A stretch of DNA of 64,000 nucleotides from G963667675 sp965249215 (lineage in GTDB: Bacteria; Chloroflexota; Dehalococcoidia; Lucifugimonadales; UBA3495): the NCBI GenBank assembly GCA_965249215.1, contig CBDFLN010000002.1, positions 1,054,001 through 1,118,000 on the forward strand, written 5' to 3'. The notes under the pieces were generated by a model. That model had not been told where the DNA came from, made no database searches, and was given only the letters and a program-made list of their open reading frames with translations. The position numbers and the translations under genes were made by a program. Positions 26,509 through 35,838 of this stretch are shown here, piece after piece. Within the stretch, counting starts at the first letter, position 1; each line of letters starts with the position of its first letter.

Positions 26509-27459
26509 GTGAAAGTGCTGGTTACCGGGGCTACGGGGTTTTTGGGACGGCGGGTGGTCCCAGCGCTGCAGCAGCGCCGGCATGAGGTGTCGTGCCTGGT
26601 GCATACCCCAGGCCGGGAGCGCATATTTCCACCACGAACGGTGGACGTGCACTACGGCAGCGTCATGGAGCCGAATACCCTGACGGCGGCGTTTCACGAC
26701 GTGGACGTCGTAGTCCACCTGGTGGGCATTATCCGCAGGCGCAAGGGAGCCGGTTACGATCAGGTCAACCGTGACGGAGTCGCCAACGTGGTTGCGGGGG
26801 CCAAGGAGAGCGGAGTCAAGCACATAATTCTGCTCAGCGCCCTGGGGGCAGCAGAAGACCGTGCATATCCTTATTTGCGCAGCAAGTGGCAAGGGGAACG
26901 CGCGGTAGTGAACAGCGGGATTCCCTACACCATCATCAGGTCGTCCATAGTGTTCGGCGCAGGCGATGAGTTCTTGAACAGCCTCGCCGCCCTGGTTAGG
27001 GTGTTCCCATTGACGCCGGTCATCGGGTCGGGCAGGAACCGGCTTCAACCAATTGCGGTGGAAGACCTGGCCCGGTGCGCGGCGTTGACCGTGGAGCGAG
27101 ACGACCTCAAGGGGAAAATCCTGGAAGTAGGCGGCCCCCGGCAGGTCAGCTACAACGAAATCGTAAGCATTGTTGCCCGTACCCTGGGGAGCCGGCGCCC
27201 CCGTATCCATATCCCGGTGTGGGTTATGAGCCCGCTAACCGCGGTGATGCAGCGCATCTTGCCCCGGCCGCCCATCACCACCGACCAACTGCGAATACTG
27301 GCCATCCGAAATGTGGCCGAGCCGGACGTCGTGAAAAAGACCTTTGCCTTTACCCCCAAGGAACTGGAAGGTAACATAGATTACGTTAAGTCGGTGGGCT
27401 TCCGGGAAGGCATGTCGATCCTCACCGGCCGCGTGCCCCGCCATATTCGAGACCACTGA
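26509..27459 (+). CDS. NAD(P)-binding SDR, NDUFA9/epimerase-like
   Basis: A 316-residue atypical short-chain dehydrogenase. The nucleotide-binding motif VTGATGFLG is at the N-terminus. VVVHLVGIIRRRKG and SALGAAEDRAYPYLRSKWQGE follow; here the active-site tyrosine of classical SDRs is replaced by the YPYLRSK arrangement seen in NDUFA9-like proteins. GTG at 26509 follows AGGAGGGG. It could act in quinone or lipid-related redox chemistry. The substrate is not predictable. Confidence 0.8.
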   Translation: MKVLVTGATGFLGRRVVPALQQRRHEVSCLVHTPGRERIFPPRTVDVHYGSVMEPNTLTAAFHDVDVVVHLVGIIRRRKGAGYDQVNRDGVANVVAGAKESGVKHIILLSALGAAEDRAYPYLRSKWQGERAVVNSGIPYTIIRSSIVFGAGDEFLNSLAALVRVFPLTPVIGSGRNRLQPIAVEDLARCAALTVERDDLKGKILEVGGPRQVSYNEIVSIVARTLGSRRPRIHIPVWVMSPLTAVMQRILPRPPITTDQLRILAIRNVAEPDVVKKTFAFTPKELEGNIDYVKSVGFREGMSILTGRVPRHIRDH

Positions 27460-27480
27460 GGCGGCGGGGTGATTCTTATG

Positions 27481-27556
27481 GTTCGACAGGCTCACCACGA
27501 ACGGAGGGGGCTTGGCCGGCTCACCACGAACGGAGGGGGCCTGGCCGGCTCACTAC
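27481..27556. repeat. REP-like tandem repeat
   Basis: A TTCGACAGGCTCA-type motif is followed by two 29-bp units GGCTCACCACGAACGGAGGG... (27489-27517 and 27518-27546) and a partial third. A related motif occurs at 42547-42586. It lies upstream of folC and argues against the longer folC start at 27512. Confidence 0.75.
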
Positions 27557-27601
27557 TACAAACGAACATTGGCGATAGGCGGCTGCACCGGAGTCTGTAG
27601 A

Positions 27602-29017
27602 TTGGACTACAGGGATTCCATAGACCGGTTGATGTCCTTGGTCGACCACGAGAGGACCAATCACCCGGGCCCGCGCCAGAAGGTCATCTACGACCTGAGC
27701 CGGGTCCAGGCCTTGCTGGCCCTCTTGGGCAATCCGCAGACCGGGGCCCGCTCTATTCACGTTGCCGGCACCAAGGGCAAGGGCAGCACGGCAGCCCTTT
27801 GCGACGCCGCCCTGCATGCCGCCGGATACAAAACCGGCTTCTACTCGTCACCCCACCTGCACAGCTTCCGGGAACGCATTCGCATGGACACTCAGCCTAT
27901 CTCCGAGTCCGAATTTGCCGAGCTGGTGGAAGATCTGTGGCCGTACCATGAATCGGTCAGCGGCGATTCCCCACTGGGCCCGGTGACGTTGTTCGAGTTC
28001 ATGACGGCCATGGCCTTCCAAGGTTTCAGCAAAGGTAAAGTGGACTTTCAGACCATAGAAGTGGGCCTGGGCGGCCGCCTGGACGCGACCAACGTTCTAG
28101 ACCCCGACGTATGCGTAATCACGTCCATCAGCCGGGACCACGCGGCTATCCTGGGGGACTCCCTGGGCGAAATCGCCGGCGAGAAGGCGGGCATAATCAA
28201 GCCCGGTTCCCCGGTGGTTGTCGCTCCTCAAGCCCGGGAAGCGTCGGACGTGATAGAGCAGGTATGCCGGCGGATGGAAGCACGGCCTATCCACGTCGGC
28301 CGGGACGTGACCTGGGAACGCCACTCCGCGGACCTTGACGGGCAGCGGTTTTCGGTACAGGGGCGTTTGGGCCAGTATGAGTTGACCATGCCGCTGCTGG
28401 GAAGCCACCAACTGGAGAATGCCGCCTCCGCCGTGGCCGCGCTGGAGGTCTTGACGGAACAGGGCCACCGGGTTCCTCCGGAAGCTATCCAGAGGGGGTT
28501 TGCCGGAGTATCCTGGCCCTGCCGCATGGAAGTGTTGTCAAGGTCTCCAAGAGTGATGGCGGACGGGGCCCATAATCTCTATTCGATAGAGGTCCTTCTG
28601 GACTCGCTGCCCCGGTACCTGGACTACGACCGGCTGATATTGGTGGCGGGATTCTCGAGAGACAAGAGCGTCGAGGACATGGTCAGGAGGCTGGCTTTGG
28701 CGGGGCCGACGGTGTTTGGCACCCGTTCCCGGCATCCCCGCTCCCTGTCCCCCGACTCAGTGGCAGCCCTATTTGCAGGCCAGGACGTAGCGGCGGAGGC
28801 GACAGACGGGACCGCGGAGGCGCTGGAACGGGCATTGGCGGTTGCCGGAGAAAACGACCTGGTGCTGGCCACAGGCTCCCTGTTTGTGGCCGCCGAGGCC
28901 AGGGAAGCAATATTAGGGATCGAGCCGGAGATTTATCCCGACCTGTTGCCGGTGGACCAACGGGCTTCTCAGGCCGTCCCCAGACTATCTGACCTGGACT
29001 CCAAGGTGCACCATTGA
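27602..29017 (+). CDS. folC: folylpolyglutamate/dihydrofolate synthase
   Basis: Adds glutamates to folates (and in bifunctional forms makes dihydrofolate). The P-loop is VAGTKGKGST at about residues 53-62, and SSPHLHSFRERI, VGLGGRLDATN and ADGAHN are the conserved Mur-ligase signatures of FolC. TTG at 27602 gives 471 residues beginning MDYRDSIDRL; the longer open frame runs into repeats. Its stop overlaps the fabF start. F420 tails also carry glutamates, but the ligase for those (CofE) is a different family. Confidence 0.9.
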   Translation: MDYRDSIDRLMSLVDHERTNHPGPRQKVIYDLSRVQALLALLGNPQTGARSIHVAGTKGKGSTAALCDAALHAAGYKTGFYSSPHLHSFRERIRMDTQPISESEFAELVEDLWPYHESVSGDSPLGPVTLFEFMTAMAFQGFSKGKVDFQTIEVGLGGRLDATNVLDPDVCVITSISRDHAAILGDSLGEIAGEKAGIIKPGSPVVVAPQAREASDVIEQVCRRMEARPIHVGRDVTWERHSADLDGQRFSVQGRLGQYELTMPLLGSHQLENAASAVAALEVLTEQGHRVPPEAIQRGFAGVSWPCRMEVLSRSPRVMADGAHNLYSIEVLLDSLPRYLDYDRLILVAGFSRDKSVEDMVRRLALAGPTVFGTRSRHPRSLSPDSVAALFAGQDVAAEATDGTAEALERALAVAGENDLVLATGSLFVAAEAREAILGIEPEIYPDLLPVDQRASQAVPRLSDLDSKVHH

Positions 29018-30264
29018 GCAAGCCAAAAGTAGTAATAACCGGAATCGGCGCCATCACGCCGCTGGGGCGGACTGTCGACGCCTTCTGGGAGGGGCTGGCG
29101 GCAGGCCGGTCGGGGATAGGGCCCATGACCCTTTGCGACCCCACTGACTATCCCTGCCGCATCTCCGGCGAGGTAAGCGACTTCGACCCGGAGGAATACG
29201 TCAGCTCGCGAGAAGCCCGGAGGATGGCCCGGTTTTCCCAGTTGGCGGTGGCGGCGGGCCTCACCGCGGTGGAGTCCTCGGGCCTGGACATGTCCAAGGA
29301 GGACCCGTTCCGGGTCGGCGTGGTTCTGGGCAACGGCAACGGGGGATTCCCCACGCTGGAGGAAAACTGCCGCATATTGGCCCAACGGGGCGGCATGAGG
29401 ATGTCGCCCTTCTTTTTTCCAATGATATTGCCCAACATGGCAACCGCCAACGTTAGCCGTTTCGTTGGAGCCCAGGGCTACAACTCCACCGCCACCACGG
29501 CCTGCGCCGCATCCAACCAGGCAATGGGCGAGGCGCTGGAGGTAATCCGGCGGGGCGCGGCCGACGTTGTGCTGGCCGGAGGAGCCGAGGCGGGCATCAG
29601 CCAGCTGGGCCTGGCCGGTTTCGCCGTCATGCGGGCCCTGAGCACCCGGAACGACGACCCCCAGGGAGCGAGCCGCCCCTTCGACGCCGAACGGGACGGC
29701 TTTGTCCCCGCCGAAGGTTCGGTGATCCTGGTGTTGGAAAGCCTGGAGCATGCCCTGAGCCGCGACGCCACCATCATCGCCGAGCTGGCCGGTTTCGGCT
29801 GCACTGCCGATGCGTCGCACCCGGTGCAACCGGAAGAGAGCGGGGCCAGCGCGGCGGAGGCTATGCGGCGGGCCGTGGCGGATGCCGGAACGCCCTTGGA
29901 CCAGGTGGACTACATCAACGCCCACGGCACTTCCACACCACTGAACGACGCCGTGGAGACCGCGGCCATCAAGCGCCTCTTCGGCGAGCGGGCTTATCAG
30001 ATACCCATCAGCTCGACCAAGTCGATGATCGGGCATTCGCTGGGGGCCTCCGGGTCACTGGAGGCGGTGGCCTGCATCAAGTCCATCACGGAAGGCGTGG
30101 TCCATCCGACTATCAACTACCGGACGCCGGATCCCGCATGCGACCTGGACTACGTGCCCAACGTCGCCAGGAAACACCAGGTCGACGTTGCTTTGTCCAA
30201 CGCCTTCGGCTTTGGGGGCCAGAACGGGTGCTTGGTTTTTCGGAAGTTTGACCCGGACGGCTGA
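29014..30264 (+). CDS. fabF: beta-ketoacyl-ACP synthase II
   Basis: Condenses malonyl-ACP with acyl-ACP in fatty-acid elongation. Residues: C164 in TACAASNQ, H304 in NAHGTSTP, K336 and H341 in STKSMIGHSLGA. Length 416 is standard. The TTG start overlaps the folC stop (TTGA at 29014-29017), so the two are coupled. fabI lies 7.3 kb downstream. Confidence 0.95.
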   Translation: MSKPKVVITGIGAITPLGRTVDAFWEGLAAGRSGIGPMTLCDPTDYPCRISGEVSDFDPEEYVSSREARRMARFSQLAVAAGLTAVESSGLDMSKEDPFRVGVVLGNGNGGFPTLEENCRILAQRGGMRMSPFFFPMILPNMATANVSRFVGAQGYNSTATTACAASNQAMGEALEVIRRGAADVVLAGGAEAGISQLGLAGFAVMRALSTRNDDPQGASRPFDAERDGFVPAEGSVILVLESLEHALSRDATIIAELAGFGCTADASHPVQPEESGASAAEAMRRAVADAGTPLDQVDYINAHGTSTPLNDAVETAAIKRLFGERAYQIPISSTKSMIGHSLGASGSLEAVACIKSITEGVVHPTINYRTPDPACDLDYVPNVARKHQVDVALSNAFGFGGQNGCLVFRKFDPDG

Positions 30265-30273
30265 GGTGGGGCG

Positions 30274-30320
30274 ACCCCCTCTTAATCTCCCCCTTTCGAA
30301 GGGAGAGGTTTAGAGGGGGT
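30274..30320. repeat. imperfect intergenic palindrome
   Basis: ACCCCCTCTTAATCTCCCCC and its near-complement around TTCGAA form a long hairpin just after fabF. It may act as a terminator without a T-run or a REP-like repeat. From here to 30462 no gene is seen. Confidence 0.5.
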
Positions 30321-30462
30321 GAAAATCTCGCCCCCAGCGCCCCCACCACTGACACTTGCCCCTTGCCCACCCTCCCAGGCTCCCCTTATCATGGATGCAG
30401 GTCAGGTCCCTGCCATATCGCCGGACCCAATCAAGACCAGCCACTGAGGCCCGTGACGTGTC

Positions 30463-30948
30463 GTGACCAAACGCCGCCCCAGCCCCGAACCCTCCAACCC
30501 CCCCTCGCCTGCTGCCGATGCCCCAAAATGGAACGAAATGGTACAGAATGGTACAGAATTCGAAAAATCCGGCCTTTCCTCCCGCCACCCCAGCCTCGAA
30601 TCCTCCAACCCTCCCCCGCCTGCTGCCGATGCCCCAAAATGGGACGGAATGGTACAGAATGGTACAGAAATCGAAAATTCCGGCCTTCCCTCCCGCCAGC
30701 TGCAAGCTCTGCCCATCATCGCCGCTGCTCCCACCCTGCCTCGAGCCGCCCGCTCCTCCGGCATAGGACAAGGCGTTCCCTACCGTTGGCTCCAAGACCA
30801 CCGCTTCCGCCACGAACTGACCCGCCTCCGCCCGAACACAGCCGACCTCGCCCGCTATGAACTCCGGGGGCTTATGCTCCGCTGTTTGGATATGTCAACG
30901 AATTACCAGACAATTACAGGAATGACGGGTCGGGGATGGCGGGTATGA
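30463..30948 (+). CDS. HTH/terminase-small-subunit-like protein with a duplicated linker
   Basis: GTG start, 161 residues. The C-terminal part LPIIAAAPTLPRAARSSGIG then YRWLQDHRFRHELTRLR resembles HTH DNA-binding proteins of terminase-small-subunit type. Before it, a 37-residue segment is repeated (AADAPKWNEMVQNGTE and AADAPKWDGMVQNGTE), encoded by a 111-bp direct repeat. The C-terminus after LMLRCLD looks frayed, so the gene may be truncated. The antisense frame at 30310-30813 is a shadow. Confidence 0.45.
   Translation: MTKRRPSPEPSNPPSPAADAPKWNEMVQNGTEFEKSGLSSRHPSLESSNPPPPAADAPKWDGMVQNGTEIENSGLPSRQLQALPIIAAAPTLPRAARSSGIGQGVPYRWLQDHRFRHELTRLRPNTADLARYELRGLMLRCLDMSTNYQTITGMTGRGWRV
30489..30709 (+). 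repeat. 111-bp tandem duplication
   Basis: The block around GCTGCCGATGCCCCAAAATG at 30511 recurs at 30622 with few differences. The 111-bp period keeps the reading frame. Each unit contains two copies of the short motif GGTACAGAAT, so the region is repetitive at two scales. Confidence 0.75.
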
Positions 30949-31001
30949 CGGGACGGGATAGCGCACATGACGGGACGGGATGGCGGGGATGGCGGGAAAG
31001 G
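30919..31001. repeat. short GC-rich minisatellite
   Basis: Variants of ATGACGGGACGGGATGGCGG follow one another. It separates the HTH gene from ruvB and has no coding support. Confidence 0.65.
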
Positions 31002-31132
31002 GGCTGGTTGCATGGCGCACGGGCAAAGGTCTCCGGGCCGGTGACGGCATCGCCTTGACCCTCCTAGACCTCCAGCCTAGAATGGGCGGCAGGTGGTCAC
31101 ACTTTGGTGTTGCGGCGGTGTAGGTAGAGCCA

Positions 31133-32161
31133 ATGACCGAACGCTTAGTGTCAGGCATAGCCCAGGCGGAGGACCTCGACCAGTCGCTGCGTCCCAAGCG
31201 CATGGGCGACTTCGTGGGGCAAGGCCCGACCAAGGACAACCTGAGCATCGCCATCGAGGCCGCGAAAATCCGCGGCGAGCCCCTGGACCACGTGATAATC
31301 TACGGCCCCCCCGGCCTGGGCAAGACGACGCTGGCCCACATCATCGCCCAGGAAATGGGCGCCGGCATCAGGGTCACCTCGGGTCCGGCAGTGGAGCGGG
31401 CCGGCGACATGGCCGCTATTCTGACCAGCCTGCAACACAGCGACTTGCTGTTCATCGACGAGGTGCACCGGCTGAACCGGGTTGTCGAGGAAGTCCTCTA
31501 TTCGGCCATGGAAGACTTTTTCCTGTCGTGGATGGTGGGCAAAGGACTGGCGGCGCGGAGCCTAAACCTGCGCATCAAGCCATTCACATTGGTCGGGGCC
31601 ACCACCCGGTATTCCATGATCAGCGCCCCCTTGCGCGACCGGTTCGGGTCGGTCTTCCGGCTGGAATACTACGGGCTGGAAGACATGAAGGTGATTGTCG
31701 AGCGTTCAGCCCGGATCCTGGAAGCCAACATCGATTCGGAAGGCGTGGATGAAATAGCATCCCGGGCCCGGGGTACGCCCCGCATCGCCAACCGCCTGCT
31801 GAAGCGTTCCAGGGACTATGCCCTGGTAAAAGCCGACAACCGGGTTACCGGCCCGGTGGCCAGGGCCGCCCTGACCCAGCTAAACGTGGACGAGCGAGGC
31901 CTGGACCAGTCGGACCGCAGGCTTCTGGAAAGCATCATAGACAAGTTCGACGGCGGGCCGGTGGGGTTGGATACGCTGGCCGCCGCCATCAACGAGGACT
32001 CCGACACCATAATGGACGTGTGGGAGCCCTACTTGCTGCAGCTGGGGTTCCTGGAACGCACCCCCCGGGGACGGATGGCGACCCGTTTGGCCCACGAGTA
32101 CCTGGGCCGGCCTTACCGTCGGGTCGAGGGTAAAGACCAGGGCCGGTTGTCGGGGCTTTGA
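31133..32161 (+). CDS. ruvB: Holliday junction helicase subunit RuvB
   Basis: A 342-residue AAA+ motor that drives branch migration with RuvA. Walker A PPGLGKTTLAH, Walker B LLFIDEVHRL, sensor GATTRYSMISAPLRDRFG and the C-terminal winged helix (PYLLQLGFLERTPRGR) are all present. No ruvA or ruvC is next to it. Confidence 0.96.
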   Translation: MTERLVSGIAQAEDLDQSLRPKRMGDFVGQGPTKDNLSIAIEAAKIRGEPLDHVIIYGPPGLGKTTLAHIIAQEMGAGIRVTSGPAVERAGDMAAILTSLQHSDLLFIDEVHRLNRVVEEVLYSAMEDFFLSWMVGKGLAARSLNLRIKPFTLVGATTRYSMISAPLRDRFGSVFRLEYYGLEDMKVIVERSARILEANIDSEGVDEIASRARGTPRIANRLLKRSRDYALVKADNRVTGPVARAALTQLNVDERGLDQSDRRLLESIIDKFDGGPVGLDTLAAAINEDSDTIMDVWEPYLLQLGFLERTPRGRMATRLAHEYLGRPYRRVEGKDQGRLSGL

Positions 32162-32203
32162 TGCGGCGGGCATGACGCCAGGCCCTGCGGAACGCCGGCC
32201 TTG

Positions 32204-32232
32204 TTGCTTGCCAATAGGCCAAAGGCTACAAT
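32204..32232 (+). promoter_or_regulatory. candidate promoter of the F420 operon
   Basis: TTGCTT (32204-32209) and TACAAT (32227-32232) are separated by 17 bases and lie 64 bases before the cofG start. This is a sigma-70-like arrangement in the only sizeable gap before the operon. Confidence 0.45.
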
Positions 32233-32295
32233 AACCCAGTCCGATTGGCGACATTCGGGCGAGACCCCTGAGAATTCCCCAATTTTAGTTGTTGC

Positions 32296-33555
32296 GTGAG
32301 TTTCGCAGATTTGAGCATCCAGGCATCCGGGACGGCCACCATGATTAGAGAGGGCAGCGTTCCCTCTTTGGACCTGCTGCTGGATGCGGCTGCCCGGGGA
32401 GAGGCGATAGACGACGAACACGCTGCCGTTTTGGCTTCGGGCGTCAACGGGCGGTTGCCGGATTTGTGCGCCGCCGCCGCCGCATTGCGTGACAGCGGGA
32501 AGGGCAGGACGGTGACCTTCTCCCCCAAGGTGTTCCTACCCCTTACCCGTCTCTGCCGGGACTTTTGCGGCTATTGCACCTTCAGGCTTGACCCGGCTGC
32601 CGCCGGGGACAACCTGTACCTGACCCCCGAGGAGGTGCTGGACGTGGCCCGGGCCGGGGAGCGACTGGGTTGCACAGAGGTCTTGTTCACTCTTGGAGAG
32701 CGGCCCGAGCAGAGATACAGCGAGGCCAAGGAATGGCTGCGGCATCGCGGGTACGCCACGACGCTCCAGTACCTGGCCGACATGTGCCGGTTGGTGACTG
32801 AGGAGACCTCGGCGCTGCCCCATGCAAATCCGGGCACACTGAGCCGCCGGGAGCTGGCGGCGCTGCAACCGTATAATCCGTCCATGGGGCTCATGCTGGA
32901 GAGCGCCAGCGAGCGGCTCCACGGCCCCGGCGGGCCCCACGAGTTCGCCCCCAGCAAGCGGCCAAGGGTGAGGCTGCGGACTATCGAGCTGGCAGGCGAG
33001 TTGGGGGTCCCATTCACCACCGGTATTCTCATTGGAATCGGCGAGACCCGCCAGGAACGCATCGACTCTATCCTGGCCATCAGGCGGCTGCACCGGACCT
33101 ATGGCCATATCCAGGAAGTGATCATCCAGAACTTCAGGGCCAAGCCGGACACCCCCATGCGGGGGGTTGCCGACCCGACGTCTGAAGAATTGCTGTGGAC
33201 GGTCGCCGTCGCCCGGTTGCTGTTGGGGCCGGGTATGAACGTGCAGGTGCCGCCCAATCTCAGCGCCGACGACTATGAAGTCTACCTGGACGCCGGCATA
33301 AACGACTGGGGCGGGGTTTCTCCGTTGACGATTGATTATGTAAACCCGGAGGCTCCCTGGCCGACGCTGGCCGAGTTGAGGCGCCGGACGGAGGCCAAGG
33401 GGTTCGAGCTGCGGCCCAGGCTGCCCGTTTACCCGGAGTTTATCGATGCCGACAACGAGTTCTTGCCCCCGGAGTTGAAGGCGAAAGTGACCGCCATAGC
33501 CGATAGCGAGGGTTATGTTCAGGGAGGGATGCAGAGATATGTCGGCAACAACTGA
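32296..33555 (+). CDS. cofG: FO synthase subunit CofG
   Basis: Radical SAM enzyme that with CofH makes the 8-hydroxy-5-deazaflavin FO from 5-amino-6-ribitylaminouracil and tyrosine. The cluster-binding C87-x3-C91-x2-C94 (CRDFCGYC) is present, and length 419 fits. GTG at 32296 is the start. An N-terminal extension of about 75 residues before the barrel is typical. The end overlaps cofH by 17 bases. Separate cofG and cofH occur here rather than the fused fbiC. Confidence 0.93.
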   Translation: MSFADLSIQASGTATMIREGSVPSLDLLLDAAARGEAIDDEHAAVLASGVNGRLPDLCAAAAALRDSGKGRTVTFSPKVFLPLTRLCRDFCGYCTFRLDPAAAGDNLYLTPEEVLDVARAGERLGCTEVLFTLGERPEQRYSEAKEWLRHRGYATTLQYLADMCRLVTEETSALPHANPGTLSRRELAALQPYNPSMGLMLESASERLHGPGGPHEFAPSKRPRVRLRTIELAGELGVPFTTGILIGIGETRQERIDSILAIRRLHRTYGHIQEVIIQNFRAKPDTPMRGVADPTSEELLWTVAVARLLLGPGMNVQVPPNLSADDYEVYLDAGINDWGGVSPLTIDYVNPEAPWPTLAELRRRTEAKGFELRPRLPVYPEFIDADNEFLPPELKAKVTAIADSEGYVQGGMQRYVGNN

Positions 33556-34873
33556 CCAGCGTCAAGACGCCGTCGACATAGAGGCGCTGGTATCGTCGGT
33601 GGACCCCCAGGTGGCAGGGATATTGGGCGCGGCGTTGGACGGGAAGGACATCTCCGCTGAAGACGGGGCCACCCTGTTCGAGACCTCGGGCCTGGAATAC
33701 CAGGCAATGGTCCTGGCGGCGGACGAACTGCGCCGCCGGTCTGTGGGCGACGTGGTCACCTACGTGGTGAACCGCAACATCAACTTCACCAACGTCTGCA
33801 TCAAGCGCTGCGGCTTTTGCGCCTTCAGCCGCGACTTCCGCGAGGAGCAGGGCTACCTTCTCCCCGAGGAGGAGATAGTGCGCCGGGCCAAGGAAGCGTG
33901 GGACTACGGGGCGACTGAGGTGTGCATCCAGGCCGGGCTGCCGCCCCAGATGGAAGGCGACCTGTACATCCGGCTATGCGCCGCCATCAAGCGCGAGTTG
34001 CCCGATATGCACATCCACGGCTTCTCGCCGGAGGAAGTGCTGTACGGCGCCGTCCGGTCCAAGTGCAGCATCAGGGAATACCTGGAAGCGTTGAAATCGG
34101 CCGGCGTGGGCAGCCTTCCCGGCACCTCGGCGGAGATACTGGACCAGGAGATGCGAGACCGCATCTCGCCAGGCCGGATACGGGTGGACCAGTGGACCGA
34201 GGTAATCACCACGGCCCACGAACTGGGCATTCCGACTACTTCGACGGTCATGTTCGGCCACCTGGAGACCAACGAACACATTGCCCGCCACATAGCGCTA
34301 ATACGGGACATCCAGATGAGCACCGGCGGCATTACCGAGTTCGTTCCCCTGTCATTCGTGAGTTCGGAAGCTCCGATGTTCCTGAAGAACCTGGTCGAAG
34401 GCGTCCGCTCCGGCCCCTCCGGCATGGACGTAGTGAAAGTTCACGCCATCGCCCGGATAATGTTGAATAACTGGATTCCCAACATACAGGCGTCGTGGGT
34501 CAAGGAAGGCTCCCGGATGTCGCAGTTGCTGCTGACGGCGGGGGTCAACGACCTTGGGGGCACGTTAATCAATGAATCTATTTCCACGTCGGCGGGAGCC
34601 CAGCACGGCCAGTTGATGCGGCCCTCAGAGTTCCGGCAGATGATACGCCAAGCCGGGCGCGTTCCGGCGGAGCGTTACACCACCTACGTGACCAAGCGGC
34701 TGTTCAGCGAGACCGACGAGGAGCTGGACCCGCTGGACCTGGTGGGAGAAGATGTGGAGGAGCTATTCGGCTCGTACCAACGGTTGATTAAGCTGGACAC
34801 GTTCCGTTTCCGGCACCCTAAACACTCGCGGGAAGAAGACCCGAAGGCCGCCGCTTCCACAGGCAGCGGCTGA
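33539..34873 (+). CDS. cofH: FO synthase subunit CofH
   Basis: Radical SAM partner of CofG, which makes the tyrosine-derived intermediate. C87-x3-C91-x2-C94 (CIKRCGFC) and downstream FVPLSFVSSEAP, NDLGGTLINESIS motifs identify it. ATG at 33539 (MSATTDQRQ) is favoured over an upstream start because GGGAGG lies just before it. 444 residues. Paralogous MqnE/MqnC enzymes of menaquinone synthesis are excluded by the neighbouring cofD and cofC. Confidence 0.93.
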   Translation: MSATTDQRQDAVDIEALVSSVDPQVAGILGAALDGKDISAEDGATLFETSGLEYQAMVLAADELRRRSVGDVVTYVVNRNINFTNVCIKRCGFCAFSRDFREEQGYLLPEEEIVRRAKEAWDYGATEVCIQAGLPPQMEGDLYIRLCAAIKRELPDMHIHGFSPEEVLYGAVRSKCSIREYLEALKSAGVGSLPGTSAEILDQEMRDRISPGRIRVDQWTEVITTAHELGIPTTSTVMFGHLETNEHIARHIALIRDIQMSTGGITEFVPLSFVSSEAPMFLKNLVEGVRSGPSGMDVVKVHAIARIMLNNWIPNIQASWVKEGSRMSQLLLTAGVNDLGGTLINESISTSAGAQHGQLMRPSEFRQMIRQAGRVPAERYTTYVTKRLFSETDEELDPLDLVGEDVEELFGSYQRLIKLDTFRFRHPKHSREEDPKAAASTGSG

Positions 34874-34893
34874 AACTCAGGCAAGGGCGTTGA

Positions 34894-35838
34894 TTGAAGC
34901 CTGGCAGTAAAGTGCTGGCCCTGGCCGGCGGGGTGGGGGGCGCCAAGCTGGCACTGGGACTGTCCCGGGCGCTTCCCCCCGAGCAGTTGGTGATTTGCGT
35001 CAACACCGGCGACGACGAATGTTTCCACGGCCTGCACGTTTCCCCGGACCTGGACACCGTGATGTACACCCTGGCGGGCCTGTCGGACCCCGACGGCGGA
35101 TGGGGTTTGGCGGGCGATACGTTTGAGGCCCTGGAGATGCTGGGGCGCTACGGGGCCGAGACCTGGTTCAACCTGGGAGACCGGGACCTGGCGACCCACA
35201 TCCGGCGCACCCAATTGCTGCAGCAGGGAGCAACCCTGTCGGAGGTTACCGCCCACCTGTGCCGCAGCCTCGGCATCGCCCATAGCGTAGTCCCCATGAG
35301 CGACGACCCGGTACGCACGGTGCTTGCCACCGATGCCGGAGAGCTGCCCATGCAGCGTTACTTCGTGCAGCACAGGGCCGTACCCGCTGTCCAAGAGGTC
35401 AAGTACGTTGGGGCGCCAAAGGCCAGGATTTCTCCAGGGCTGGCGGACGCCCTCGAACACGCGTCGCTCATCGTATTCTGCCCGTCTAATCCCTTTCTCA
35501 GCATCGGGCCAATTTTAGCCGTCCCTGAAGTGCGTAAGCGCCTTGAAAGCACTTCAGCCCACCGGCTGGCGGTCAGCCCAATTGTCGGCGGGGAGGCAGT
35601 GAAGGGGCCAACGGCGAAGATTATGGCCGAGCTGGGCGGCGAGGTCTCCTGCGTTGGGGCGGCAAGCCAGTACCGGGGCATGTGCGACACGTTCGTCATC
35701 GACGACGCCGACGCTCATCTTGGGCCGGGCATACAGGGCCTGGGTATGAAACCGGCGGCAACATCGATTATTATGAACACCGACGACGATAAGGTGTCGT
35801 TGGCCAGGAGCATTTTGCATTGGGGGGGATTTAGCTAG
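34894..35838 (+). CDS. cofD: LPPG:FO 2-phospho-L-lactate transferase
   Basis: Transfers the phospholactyl (or phosphoenolpyruvyl) group to FO. LAGGVGGAKLALGLSR at the N-terminus binds the nucleotide donor, NTGDDE and GDRDLATHIRRT are family signatures, and SPIVGGEAVKGPTAKIM closes the site. TTG at 34894 gives 314 residues. cofC starts at the base after its stop. Confidence 0.95.
   Translation: MKPGSKVLALAGGVGGAKLALGLSRALPPEQLVICVNTGDDECFHGLHVSPDLDTVMYTLAGLSDPDGGWGLAGDTFEALEMLGRYGAETWFNLGDRDLATHIRRTQLLQQGATLSEVTAHLCRSLGIAHSVVPMSDDPVRTVLATDAGELPMQRYFVQHRAVPAVQEVKYVGAPKARISPGLADALEHASLIVFCPSNPFLSIGPILAVPEVRKRLESTSAHRLAVSPIVGGEAVKGPTAKIMAELGGEVSCVGAASQYRGMCDTFVIDDADAHLGPGIQGLGMKPAATSIIMNTDDDKVSLARSILHWGGFS

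Noticed and set aside
27512..27601. Longer folC start
   Set aside because: The extra 30 codons fall in a REP-like tandem repeat; TTG at 27602 gives the normal N-terminus.
28969..30036. 355-codon frame antisense to fabF
   Set aside because: fabF has full catalytic motifs on the other strand; the antisense product has no family features.
30310..30813. 167-codon minus-strand frame across the 111-bp duplication
   Set aside because: The opposite frame has a recognisable HTH end; this one is glycine/phenylalanine-rich repeat without domain.
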